Shown here: positions 17,699-25,928 of the stretch, piece by piece
Layout: each line of letters opens with the position of its first letter
Numbering within the stretch: the stretch's first letter is position 1
From: JAIROC01 sp031553535
GTDB taxonomy: Bacteria > Bacteroidota > Bacteroidia > Bacteroidales > WCHB1-69
Direction of reading: 5' to 3'
DNA length: 64,000 nucleotides
Assembly (NCBI GenBank): GCA_031553535.1
Contig: JAVBLM010000011.1
Location: 11,281-75,280, forward strand
Translations under genes and position numbers: made by a program
Notes under the pieces: model-generated
The model's database searches: none
Seen by the model: only the letters and a program-made list of their open reading frames with translations
What the model was told of the DNA's origin: nothing

Positions 17699-18067
17699 AC
17701 TTGCTTGCCGCGAAATTGCGGCAACCGATCCTGTACCCGTTCTTGCCTGCCGCAAAATTGCGACAGCCAATCCCGCATTGTTCTTGGCTGCCGCGAAATT
17801 ACGGCAACCAATCCCGCATTGTTCTTGGCTGCCGCGAAATTACGGCAACCAATCCCGCATTGTTCTTGGCTGTCGCAAAATTACGACAACCAATCCCGCA
17901 TCGTTCTTGTCTGTTGCAAAATTGCAGCAACCAATCCCGCATTGTTCTTGGTTGTCGCAAAATTGCAGCAACCAATCCGTACTCGTTCTTGGCTGTCGCG
18001 AAATTGCAGTAATCAATCCGTATTTGTTTTTGCCTGTCGCGAAATTGCGTCTTGAAATAGCTGTCCA
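17699..18067. repeat. Array B: nine tandem 41-bp hairpin units
   Basis: Units start at 17699, 17740, 17781, 17822, 17863, 17904, 17945, 17986 and 18027, a strict 41-bp period without indels. Each reads roughly TTCTTGGCTGCCG, an 8-base loop, CGGCAACC, then AATCCCGCAT. Stems: TTGCCGC/GCGGCAA in unit 1; GGCTGCCG/CGGCAACC in units 3-4; GGCTGTCG/CGACAACC in unit 5, where both arms changed together. Later units keep pairing by G-T wobbles, and units 8-9 decay. As 41 is not a multiple of three, open frames across it shift from unit to unit and are not genes. GC content is much higher than in the flanks. Confidence 0.93.
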
Positions 18068-18350
18068 TATCCCCAAGGCATAGAGTTTTCCCTATTGTAT
18101 AAAAGTAAAAAATCCCTGTAATGAAAGAAATGAATACCTTCCCTTGTTTCTTTCCCGAAGGTACGAAGATGATTTTGTCTGTTTTTCGGTTTTAGAAAGA
18201 TATCCTTTTGAAATTTTCTTAAACATATTCATCCAAGATTTAAAGATTCAATTCAAGAGAATAATCTTAACTTCTATAACTTCTATTTATATTAAAAAAA
18301 AATATACCTTTGAATCTATAATTGTAATTATTAATATATTTAATAAAATT
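18068..18350. other. Intergenic region before ugd
   Basis: AT-rich, with a promoter-like box at 18305-18312. An in-frame ATG at 18144 would extend ugd by 69 poorly protein-like residues and is rejected. Confidence 0.5.
18305..18312 (+). promoter_or_regulatory. -7 box for ugd
   Basis: TACCTTTG lies 38 bp before the ugd ATG. Confidence 0.5.
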
Positions 18351-19667
18351 ATGAAAACGTTAATAGTAGGAACAGGTTATGTAGGATTGGTTACGGGAGC
18401 ATGTTTTTCGGAAATGGGAATTCCTGTTGTTTGTATAGATGTAGATAAAGAAAAAATAGAGAATCTGAAGAAGGGGATACTTCCCATATATGAGCCCGGC
18501 TTGGAGGTTATTGTCGAAAAAAATTCAAAAGCAGGCCGGTTGAGTTTTTCAACTTCATTGGAAGAAAATATAGAAGATGCGGAAGTGATATTTTCCGCGG
18601 TAGGGACTCCTCCCGATGAAGATGGAAGTGCCGACCTTCAATATGTTCTTGATGTAGCACGAACTATCGGGCAAAAAATGAATAGTTATAAATTGATTGT
18701 AACTAAAAGTACAGTCCCTGTAGGCACAGCAGCTTTGGTAAGAAAAACCATACAAGCCGAATTGGATAAACGGGGATTAACAATTCATTTTGATGTGGCA
18801 TCTAATCCTGAATTTTTAAAAGAAGGCGATGCGGTAAACGATTTTATGAGTCCTGACCGTGTTGTTGTTGGAGTGGAATCCCAAAGGGCGGAGGAAATTA
18901 TGACAAAATTATATCGTCCTTTTTTATTGAATAATTTCCGGGTGATTTTCATGGATATTACTTCTGCGGAGATGACAAAGTATGCGGCAAATGCCATGCT
19001 TGCAACACGTATTAGTTTTATGAATGACATTGCAAACCTGTGTGAAAAAGTAGGAGCGAATATAAATATGGTTCGCAAAGGAATAGGTTCGGATACCCGT
19101 ATCGGAACAAAATTTCTGTATGCCGGTTGCGGGTATGGAGGCTCCTGTTTTCCCAAAGATGTGAAAGCGTTGCTAAAAATAGGGGAACAGAATGGTTATT
19201 CAATGCGTGTTATCAAGGCAGTTGAAGAGGTTAATGATGATCAGAAATATGTTCTTTTTGATAAATTAAAATCATATTACAAAGGAGATTTAAAGGGGAA
19301 AACAATTGCCGTTTGGGGATTGGCTTTTAAGCCGGAAACCGATGATATGCGGGAAGCGCCTTCTTTGGTTATTATTAAAGAATTATTAAATGCAGGGTGT
19401 AAAGTAAACGTGTACGATCCTGTTGCAATGAAAGAAGCCAAACGTAAGCTCGGAGATAAAGTTTCTTATTCAAAAGATATTTATGATGCTGCAACCGGTG
19501 CGGATGCGTTGCTTGTCATTACAGAATGGAAGGAATTTCGCCTTCCGGCGTGGGATACAATTAAAAGTTCAATGAAAAGGCCTGTTGTATTTGATGGTAG
19601 AAATATTTACGATTTGAAAGATATGAAAAAAGCAGGAATAGAATACTTTGGAATAGGTATTAAATAA
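18351..19667 (+). CDS. ugd: UDP-glucose 6-dehydrogenase
   Basis: The 438-residue enzyme oxidises UDP-glucose to UDP-glucuronate with two NAD+, supplying capsule or LPS sugars. The N-terminal Rossmann motif is VGTGYVGLVTG (residues 5-15), and EYEP-type contacts appear as LPIYEPGLE. The catalytic cysteine is C266 in GYGGSCFPKD, and the C-terminal UDP-binding domain has VWGLAFKPETDDMREAPS. The start at 18351 gives the normal family N-terminus (MKTLIVGTG). It converges on the UbiA gene. Confidence 0.95.
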   Translation: MKTLIVGTGYVGLVTGACFSEMGIPVVCIDVDKEKIENLKKGILPIYEPGLEVIVEKNSKAGRLSFSTSLEENIEDAEVIFSAVGTPPDEDGSADLQYVLDVARTIGQKMNSYKLIVTKSTVPVGTAALVRKTIQAELDKRGLTIHFDVASNPEFLKEGDAVNDFMSPDRVVVGVESQRAEEIMTKLYRPFLLNNFRVIFMDITSAEMTKYAANAMLATRISFMNDIANLCEKVGANINMVRKGIGSDTRIGTKFLYAGCGYGGSCFPKDVKALLKIGEQNGYSMRVIKAVEEVNDDQKYVLFDKLKSYYKGDLKGKTIAVWGLAFKPETDDMREAPSLVIIKELLNAGCKVNVYDPVAMKEAKRKLGDKVSYSKDIYDAATGADALLVITEWKEFRLPAWDTIKSSMKRPVVFDGRNIYDLKDMKKAGIEYFGIGIK

Positions 19668-19685
19668 AATGGGATGAAATAGAGA

Positions 19686-20633
19686 TTAGGGATTAAGTAA
19701 GATACTACGCATAACAATTACAGATAATACACCCATAAGGATAATTATTTTAGATAATCTACTGGCAGATTGACAATTTTTGCTGTTTCGAATAGTATGC
19801 GTTTTATAAAATAAAGCAAAAGAAAGGAGAATTAATCCAATTAAAACCAGGAAAAACAGAAGGTTTATTTTATTTAACAAAACATATAATGCAAGAATAA
19901 TAAAAGCTATAATTAATAGTCCAATAAGAACAAGAGTAATATACTTAGTCTTTTTAATTCCTATTTTTACGGCTAATGTATTGTATCTGGCTCGGGAATC
20001 CCCATGAGTATTACCCATCATCTTGATGAATTCCCTTATAAGCACGATTAGAAATGTAAATCCGGCATAAAAAATTTCAATGTCTATGATTTCCTTGATG
20101 ACAACATAATTCTCATCTGTTTTAAGATGTAATATTTCAAATGAAGAAAGAAATATAATAGAAAAAGCAATAAGATATGCTATTAATAAGTTGCCGATTA
20201 AGGGCATTCGTTTGTATTTTGAAGAATAGTTCCATAGCAATATGGCAACTAAAGGAAAACATAAAAATAATACAAAATTATTTGATATCCATGTAGGATA
20301 TATTGCGAAAACAATCCCTGTTACGGTAATAATAATATAAATAGAGTAGATTTTTTTCTTGGGGATTAATGTTCCAACAATGCGGTTGTTAGGTCGATTA
20401 ATAGAATCGGAAGAAATATCAAAATAATCATTTATACAAAAGCCTCCGGCAATAATACAAATGATGCTTAATAGAAAGAACAAGAAACATAAAGGAGTAA
20501 AAAAGGGACTAAGATGATGGTTGTTAAGAATAGGTATTATAATACAATATTCATAAAGAGACAATCCCAGAACGAAAAATAATAAATTAGGAATTCGAAA
20601 TAATTTCCAAATGGTATGAATTTTTGCCAACAT
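19686..20633 (-). CDS. UbiA family prenyltransferase
   Basis: The 315-residue membrane protein has about eight to nine helices. The first Asp-rich motif is NDYFDISSDSINRPNNR, the Mg-diphosphate site of UbiA enzymes. The second (GDSRARYNTLAVKIG) is shorter on aspartates than usual. It is likely related to the geranylgeranylglycerol-phosphate geranylgeranyltransferase-like branch, but the acceptor is not known. I chose the ATG at 20633 (MLAKIHTIWK), 5 bp after the ung stop; an ATG at 20657 would overlap ung by 19 bp. Confidence 0.82.
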   Translation of the reverse strand: MLAKIHTIWKLFRIPNLLFFVLGLSLYEYCIIIPILNNHHLSPFFTPLCFLFFLLSIICIIAGGFCINDYFDISSDSINRPNNRIVGTLIPKKKIYSIYIIITVTGIVFAIYPTWISNNFVLFLCFPLVAILLWNYSSKYKRMPLIGNLLIAYLIAFSIIFLSSFEILHLKTDENYVVIKEIIDIEIFYAGFTFLIVLIREFIKMMGNTHGDSRARYNTLAVKIGIKKTKYITLVLIGLLIIAFIILALYVLLNKINLLFFLVLIGLILLSFALFYKTHTIRNSKNCQSASRLSKIIILMGVLSVIVMRSILLNP

Positions 20634-20638
20634 ACAAT

Positions 20639-21325
20639 TTATTTTGTTAAATCCCAATCAATAGGATTTTTTCCATTACCAACCAATAGTTCGTTTGTTT
20701 TTGAGAAGTGTTTGCACCCGAAAAATCCCCTTGAAGCTGAGAGTGGAGAAGGATGGACTGTTTTTAAAATAAAATGTTTGGATGTATCTATTAATTCTGC
20801 CTTAGCTTGTGCATAATTACCCCATAATAGGAAAACAACACCATTATGTTTCCTTGAAATAGTACCAATAACAGCATCTGTAAATTGTTCCCAGCCTCTT
20901 TTTTGGTGAGACCCGGCCTCATGGGCACGTACAGTAAGAGTTGCATTTAATAATAATACTCCTTGCTTTGCCCATTTTTCCAGATTACCACTTTTAGGAA
21001 TAGGTATATTCAAGTCATCCTTTAGTTCTTGAAAAATATTAATAAGAGATTTCGGGAATGCAATACCATCCGGAACCGAAAAACACAAACCGTGGGCTTG
21101 TCCCGTATTGTGATATGGATCTTGTCCTAAAAGCACTACTTTGACATCAGGGAAAGGAGTTAAATCAAAAGCATTAAAGATTAACTTTCCCGGAGGGAAT
21201 ACTATATTCTTCTTTTTTTCTTCTACTAGAAATGTTTTTAAATCATGAAAATAAGGGCTGTTGAATTCGGTATATAATTCTTCTTTCCATGAAGGGTGAA
21301 TAAGAGGATTTATTGTTGATTCCAT
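20639..21325 (-). CDS. ung: Uracil-DNA glycosylase
   Basis: The 228-residue family 1 UDG removes uracil from DNA. The water-activating loop is GQDPYH (residues 67-72, with catalytic Asp69), and the leucine-intercalation loop is HPSPLSASRGFFG. LLLNATLTVRAHEAGSH and VVFLLWGNYAQ are also typical. Length is normal. It is upstream of the UbiA gene on the same strand with a 5-bp gap. Confidence 0.96.
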   Translation of the reverse strand: MESTINPLIHPSWKEELYTEFNSPYFHDLKTFLVEEKKKNIVFPPGKLIFNAFDLTPFPDVKVVLLGQDPYHNTGQAHGLCFSVPDGIAFPKSLINIFQELKDDLNIPIPKSGNLEKWAKQGVLLLNATLTVRAHEAGSHQKRGWEQFTDAVIGTISRKHNGVVFLLWGNYAQAKAELIDTSKHFILKTVHPSPLSASRGFFGCKHFSKTNELLVGNGKNPIDWDLTK

Positions 21326-21432
21326 TATGAGAAATTAATTTTGTAAATTAGTCTTGCAAAATAATGTATTTCTTTTTAAGTTTTTATTTTCAGAAAAGTA
21401 ACTCTTTTCGATTTTAAAGTTTCTTTTTTTTA

Positions 21433-21440
21433 TATTTTTG
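21433..21440 (+). promoter_or_regulatory. -7-like box before the small lipoprotein gene
   Basis: TATTTTTG fits the consensus but lies 111 bp before the start at 21552, so the leader would be long. Tentative. Confidence 0.3.
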
Positions 21441-21551
21441 TAAACTAAAGTACAAAGGTATGTTTTTTGACGTAATAATTTTGGGTCTTAAATAATATAA
21501 TTTTGTATTAACATATAAATTTCTCAATAAAATAATATTAAATTATTGATT

Positions 21552-21683
21552 ATGAACAAAAAAGCAGTAATAATATCAATCTTGGTTTTAGTTGGTTTGT
21601 TTTTAGCATCCTGTAATACATATCAACGTTGTCCCGCTTATGGTGCAGTGGAGGTTGAAGTAACGGATATTGATAAAGTATAA
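21552..21683 (+). CDS. Small lipoprotein (43 residues)
   Basis: The product has a signal peptide (KKAVIISILVLVGLF) ending in the lipobox LASC, then a short tail CNTYQRCPAYGAVEVEVTD. Lipidation on that Cys is expected, giving a mature peptide of about 25 residues tethered to a membrane. A second Cys follows five residues later. It lies 38 bp before the barrel protein and so may be cotranscribed with it. The family is not named here. Confidence 0.75.
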   Translation: MNKKAVIISILVLVGLFLASCNTYQRCPAYGAVEVEVTDIDKV

Positions 21684-21721
21684 CTTTATCTGAAGTATCT
21701 AAATATCGTACTTATTTTAAT

Positions 21722-22456
21722 ATGCAGAAGCTATTCTTTAGTATAATTTTAATGTTATTATCAGGATTTTCTGCTTATTCTCAAGAAATAGGGATAGGAG
21801 ATCCCGAAGCACTTGTTGTAAGAAAACGACAATGGGATATTTATGGTACTTTACATACCAATGGAGTGGGAATTGGCTTTCGTATTACCAAGGAACCTAA
21901 TATCCGGATGCGTAATGGATTTGATTTCGAGTATACTTATTATCGGCATTTCAAAGAACGTCGCACACGTTTAGATTATTCTAAAATTATTGTATATGGG
22001 AAATTAAATTATTTCGGACAACTTAGAGCAGGATACGGGTTAACTCGTGTATTAAACGGAAAACCCTATTGGGGAGGAGTTGAAGTTGGTTATTTTTTTT
22101 ATGGAGGGATTTCTTTAGGTTTTTCTGTCCCGGTGTATTTGAAGATTTATGATGGGGAAGAGATCGTATCTGAACGATACGATCCGGAGAAACATTCTAC
22201 TGGAAACATTCTTTATAAAGATTCTTTTGGGAAAGGAATAAAAGACATTAAAATTCACCCCGGTGTTTATGCTAAAACGGGCATGAGTTTTGATTTTTCT
22301 AAAAAGGATGCATTAGTAATGAAATTAGATTTTGGTGTTGCTGCGGACCTTTATTATCCTCCTGTAGAGAAAATGGCATTTTCTCCACAACAATATGTGT
22401 TACTCACAGGGTTTGTCTCCATTCACTTGGGGAAAAGATTAACAAATTACGAATAA
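21722..22456 (+). CDS. Predicted outer-membrane beta-barrel protein
   Basis: The 244-residue product has a signal peptide ending near SAYSQ, then alternating polar and aromatic segments (IYGTLHTNGVGIGFRI, FDFEYTYYRHF, GGVEVGYFFYGG). It ends in FVSIHLGKRL followed by five residues. This pattern suggests a small barrel of about eight to ten strands rather than a soluble enzyme. No catalytic motif is seen. It lies 5 bp before the OstA-like gene, so a role in envelope assembly is plausible but only inferred. Confidence 0.65.
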   Translation: MQKLFFSIILMLLSGFSAYSQEIGIGDPEALVVRKRQWDIYGTLHTNGVGIGFRITKEPNIRMRNGFDFEYTYYRHFKERRTRLDYSKIIVYGKLNYFGQLRAGYGLTRVLNGKPYWGGVEVGYFFYGGISLGFSVPVYLKIYDGEEIVSERYDPEKHSTGNILYKDSFGKGIKDIKIHPGVYAKTGMSFDFSKKDALVMKLDFGVAADLYYPPVEKMAFSPQQYVLLTGFVSIHLGKRLTNYE

Positions 22457-22461
22457 TACAC

Positions 22462-24039
22462 ATGACTATTCAGAACTCATTAATTTTTCGTATTGTTTTT
22501 TTTATTTCATTCCTGATATTTTTTGATTATTACTCTTTTGGACAGATACAACCCGCACAACCTAAAGGGAAAAAAATAATATGTACCGCTAATATACTTA
22601 CATATGATGCAGCTGTTAATACCGATCTGCAGATATTGATAGGGGATGTCCGGTTTGAACATGAAGGAGCTGTTTGTTATTCCGATACGGCTTATTTTAA
22701 TGAAGTTCTCAATACCATTGATGCTTATGGGCAAAAACTAGTTGTCCATATTAATGATTCTGTTTCTTTATTTGGGAAGCATATACAGTACGATGGGAAT
22801 ACCAGACAAGCAGTTATTAATCATGATGTTCGTTTAACAAATGAGTCTGCTATATTGTATTCGGATAAATTACATTACGATCGTAATATAGATGTGGGCT
22901 ATTACAATACAGGAGGTAGAGTTGAGAGTGGACAGAGTGTTTTAACAAGTAAAGAAGGATGGTTTTATACAAAACACAATGAACTTTATTTCAGAGATAG
23001 TGCAGTATTATTAACTCCCGAATATACCGTAAATTCAGACACATTAAAATATAATACAGCTACGGAAGTTGCGTTCTTTTTAGGCCCTACATTAATTTAT
23101 TCCGATAGTAATATAATGTATTGTGAGTACGGCTGGTATGAAACATGGTCGGATATTTGTGAGTTTCAGAAAGAATCGAGATTATATAATAAAACGCAAT
23201 GTTTAATTGCAGATACGATCTGGTACGATAAAAAAAATGATATAGGTATTGCGCGCCGTTCTGTTTCTATTATTGATAGTGTTGAAAATGTTCTGTTTTT
23301 GTCAAATTATGCCGAATATCAAGCAAAAAGAGGAAATGCGTATTTAACAGACAGTGCAGTAGCCGTTCTTATAGAAGGAAAGGATAGCTTGTTTCTTCAT
23401 GGAGATGTTTTGTATGTGAATTTCGATTCAAACCAAACAGTTACACTTATGCAGGCATATTATAACGTTCAATTTTTCCGGAATGATTTGCAGGGAAGTT
23501 GCGATTCTTTGGTCTATGATGCAAAAGATTCTGTTATTACGCTGATTAATAGTCCCATTATGTGGTCTGAGGAGAATCAGTTTTTAGCTGATACAATACG
23601 ACTATATATCCAGAATGGGCAAATATCGGAGATACATTATGTCAATAATGCATCGGTGTTTGCTGATGTGTTTGAAGAAAAGAAATTTAATCAGGTTAAA
23701 GGAGATTATATGATTGCTTATTTTGCCGATAATCATATTCAAACAGTTTTTGTTGATGGCAGTGCGGAATGTTTATATTATGTACAGGAAGATAATAAAG
23801 ATTTGATAGGTGTACAAAAATCCACATCTGCACAGATGCGTGTCTTTTTTGAGGATAACCAAGTACGTATAATTAGATTTTATGAAGATGTGAAAGGAAA
23901 AGTTTATCCTGAAGAACTACTTGAAGATCCTTTTTTACAAGATTTTATATGGTTAGACCAATATCGCCCTAAGAAAAAGGAAGATATTTTCGGCCCCGTT
24001 ATTTACAAAGCACCTGCGAAAGAAGAAGAAGAATTTTAG
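22462..24039 (+). CDS. OstA-like (LptA/LptD N-domain-like) periplasmic protein
   Basis: The 525-residue product has an N-terminal hydrophobic signal segment and then repeated short beta motifs of the OstA/LptA kind (ILTYDAAVNTDLQILIGDVRFEHEGAVCYSDTA..., LHYDRNIDVGYYNTGG). LPS-transport proteins use such a beta-jellyroll to pass LPS across the periplasm. It is longer than LptA and lacks the C-terminal barrel of LptD. The neighbour upstream is a barrel protein and gmhA lies downstream on the other strand, both fitting an LPS theme. Confidence 0.82.
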   Translation: MTIQNSLIFRIVFFISFLIFFDYYSFGQIQPAQPKGKKIICTANILTYDAAVNTDLQILIGDVRFEHEGAVCYSDTAYFNEVLNTIDAYGQKLVVHINDSVSLFGKHIQYDGNTRQAVINHDVRLTNESAILYSDKLHYDRNIDVGYYNTGGRVESGQSVLTSKEGWFYTKHNELYFRDSAVLLTPEYTVNSDTLKYNTATEVAFFLGPTLIYSDSNIMYCEYGWYETWSDICEFQKESRLYNKTQCLIADTIWYDKKNDIGIARRSVSIIDSVENVLFLSNYAEYQAKRGNAYLTDSAVAVLIEGKDSLFLHGDVLYVNFDSNQTVTLMQAYYNVQFFRNDLQGSCDSLVYDAKDSVITLINSPIMWSEENQFLADTIRLYIQNGQISEIHYVNNASVFADVFEEKKFNQVKGDYMIAYFADNHIQTVFVDGSAECLYYVQEDNKDLIGVQKSTSAQMRVFFEDNQVRIIRFYEDVKGKVYPEELLEDPFLQDFIWLDQYRPKKKEDIFGPVIYKAPAKEEEEF

Positions 24040-24043
24040 TATT

Positions 24044-24622
24044 CTATTTTTTGAAGAGTCCTTTTTCTACGAACTCACAAATAGTATGTGCAATTGTTAT
24101 ATGTGATTCTTGAATACGAGGGGTATCCGAAGAAGGGACATTGAGTAAACAATCACATTGATCTTTCATCTTTCCGCCGGTTTCTCCGGTAAATCCGATA
24201 ACGAACATTCCTCTATTTTTTGCCGATTCAATAGCTTTAAGGATATTATCAGAATTTCCGGAAGTAGAAAATGCCATTAAGATATCGCCTTTCCTTCCGC
24301 AACCATCTATCATACGTGCATACACCTGATCGTAACCATAATCATTTGCTACTGCTGTTACAAAGGATGTATTAACATGTAATGCTTCTGCGTACAATGG
24401 TGCACGATCAAAATAGAACCGGCCGGAAAATTCAGCGGCAACATGTTGTGCATCTGCAGCACTTCCGCCATTGCCGCAAAGTAATACTTTATTATCATTT
24501 TGATATGCTTTAATAATAGCAATTGTGGCTTCTTCTATTTTTTGTAGTAAAGAATTATCTTGAATGATCTTTTCTTTTACATCTATTGATTGTTTTATGC
24601 TAGAGATAATTTCTTGTATCAT
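24044..24622 (-). CDS. gmhA: D-sedoheptulose-7-phosphate isomerase
   Basis: The 192-residue SIS-domain enzyme makes D-glycero-D-manno-heptose 7-phosphate for the LPS inner core. LCGNGGSAADAQHVAAEFSGRF (split over residues 48-69) carries His60 and Glu64. FSTSGNSDNILKA is the phosphate loop, and ESHITIAHTICEFVE near the end matches the family's second histidine. It is divergent from the dsrC gene. A minus-strand TATCTTTG box lies 22 bp upstream. Confidence 0.94.
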   Translation of the reverse strand: MIQEIISSIKQSIDVKEKIIQDNSLLQKIEEATIAIIKAYQNDNKVLLCGNGGSAADAQHVAAEFSGRFYFDRAPLYAEALHVNTSFVTAVANDYGYDQVYARMIDGCGRKGDILMAFSTSGNSDNILKAIESAKNRGMFVIGFTGETGGKMKDQCDCLLNVPSSDTPRIQESHITIAHTICEFVEKGLFKK

Positions 24623-24644
24623 ATCCGTAAGGTTTTATTTTTTA

Positions 24645-24652
24645 CAAAGATA
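24645..24652 (-). promoter_or_regulatory. -7 box for gmhA
   Basis: The minus strand reads TATCTTTG, 22 bp before the gmhA start. Confidence 0.5.
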
Positions 24653-24810
24653 ATGATTTCTTTTTATTTATTTTGTGATGAAGCCAAAATTACTTTTCAG
24701 AAAACTGTAAAAGGCTATATTTTTTGTATATTTGTACAATAGATTATCCATAAATAGAAAACGGGAACTACTAAATGGATTTTTATGTAAAATACTATTG
24801 ATAAATAATG

Positions 24811-24818
24811 TATCTTTG
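24811..24818 (+). promoter_or_regulatory. -7 box for the dsrC cluster
   Basis: TATCTTTG lies 150 bp before the dsrC ATG. The leader so produced is long; it contains a weak pairing of TCTTCC with GGAGAAA around 24910-24940 but no riboswitch I recognise. A second box, TATATTTG at 24727-24734, is less well placed. Confidence 0.45.
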
Positions 24819-24968
24819 CAGTTCGGTTAAAGACATAGGAATTATTTTAAATAGATAATTGGGAGTGTCTATATAATAAGATGAGTGTTTAATATTTATC
24901 CAAATTTTTCTTCCGGGCTTTTAGTGGCGAGGGAGAAAATATAAATAAACTATTGATAATAATAAAAA

Positions 24969-25262
24969 ATGACAGATTTACAATTTGATGGAGACGGATT
25001 CCTAACTAATCCTGAAATCTGGAACGACGAAATTGCAATTAAAATAGCTCAAGAAGACGATATAACTATGACGGATCAGCATTGGGCTATTATACGAGTA
25101 ATACGCAGCAATTTTGAAGAAAAAGGGAACGCGCCTATGATACGTACTATTTGTAAAGAAACAGGCCTGAAATTAAAAGACATATACGAGCTTTTTCCTT
25201 TAGGTCCGGCGAGAGGAGCTTGCCGTGTGGCGGGGCTTCCCAAACCGGATGGCTGTGTCTAG
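24969..25262 (+). CDS. dsrC: DsrC/TusE family sulfur-carrier protein
   Basis: The 97-residue product carries the DsrC fold signature, with DQHWAIIRVIRSNF and a flexible C-terminal arm holding two cysteines, C85 and C96, in CRVAGLPKPDGCV. The C-x10-C arm with a penultimate Cys marks true DsrC, which carries a sulfur atom as a trisulfide between the two cysteines. TusE keeps only the last Cys, and most RspA-type members lack one. It heads a tight cluster with DsrM-like and DsrK-like genes and a desulfurase. No dsrAB sulfite reductase is in the window. Confidence 0.9.
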   Translation: MTDLQFDGDGFLTNPEIWNDEIAIKIAQEDDITMTDQHWAIIRVIRSNFEEKGNAPMIRTICKETGLKLKDIYELFPLGPARGACRVAGLPKPDGCV

Positions 25263-25277
25263 GATAAAAGATAAACT

Positions 25278-25925
25278 ATGCATTGGTATCAATATTTAAG
25301 TTTAGCGTGTTTAGTTGTTTGTTTTTGCGCCTGTTTGTGGCATTTTTTGCGCCTCATCCGATTGGGTAAGCCCAAGGATTTATCAAAAAAAGATGGCAAT
25401 ATTACCCGTGCTGAGATTTATTCTTATACCACTGCCATGCTGCCCAATCAGAAGGAATCGGCTTATTTGCACATTCCGACATTTACGGCAGGAATATTTT
25501 TCCATATAGGGACATTTATAAGTTTGGCATTATTTATCATTTTCTTTTTTGCCGGGCCGGAATTATTTCGTCAATGGCTAATATTGGCAATATTAATGCT
25601 TTTAATGCTTATTGCGTTGGCATTGGGTGCTATTTGCGGGTTCAGCCTTTTTTTAAAACGGATGTTCTCCAAAAAGTTAAGAGCATTATCGACGATTGAT
25701 GATTATTTGTCCAACTTTCTGACAACGCTTTTTCAAATCTTTACAGGTTTTTATCTGATTTTTGGAGAGATGTTTGCAACTTATTATTATGTTCTTGCGT
25801 CTATATTATTGTTATATATACCTGTTGGAAAGTTACGGCATGTAGTTTATTTCTTTGCAGCGCGTTATCAGTTGGGTTTCTTTTATGGATGGCGTAATTC
25901 CTGGCCTCCAAAAAAGCAAAAGTAA
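25278..25925 (+). CDS. dsrM: DsrM-like membrane subunit
   Basis: This 215-residue protein has an N-terminal helix and about five membrane helices in total. IFFHIGTFISLALFI, FLTTLFQIFTGFYLIFGE and PVGKLRHVVYFFAARYQLG recall the NarI/DsrM family, which holds haem b and passes electrons from menaquinol. His residues inside or near helices (IFFHIG, KLRHV) are candidate haem ligands. It is shorter than canonical DsrM. The DsrK-like gene begins 3 bp after its stop, so a two-subunit membrane complex is likely. Confidence 0.8.
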   Translation: MHWYQYLSLACLVVCFCACLWHFLRLIRLGKPKDLSKKDGNITRAEIYSYTTAMLPNQKESAYLHIPTFTAGIFFHIGTFISLALFIIFFFAGPELFRQWLILAILMLLMLIALALGAICGFSLFLKRMFSKKLRALSTIDDYLSNFLTTLFQIFTGFYLIFGEMFATYYYVLASILLLYIPVGKLRHVVYFFAARYQLGFFYGWRNSWPPKKQK

Positions 25926-25928
25926 ATT

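Noticed and set aside
17578..18083. Five overlapping open frames across array B
   Set aside because: The same repeat is translated in shifting frames because 41 is not a multiple of three; a real gene would not look equally open in several frames on both strands.
18144..18350. Longer N-terminus for ugd
   Set aside because: The extra 69 residues do not match the family, and a promoter-like box lies inside them.
24819..24968. Riboswitch in the dsrC leader
   Set aside because: The 150-base leader is long, but I could fit no known riboswitch core; only a weak hairpin is present.
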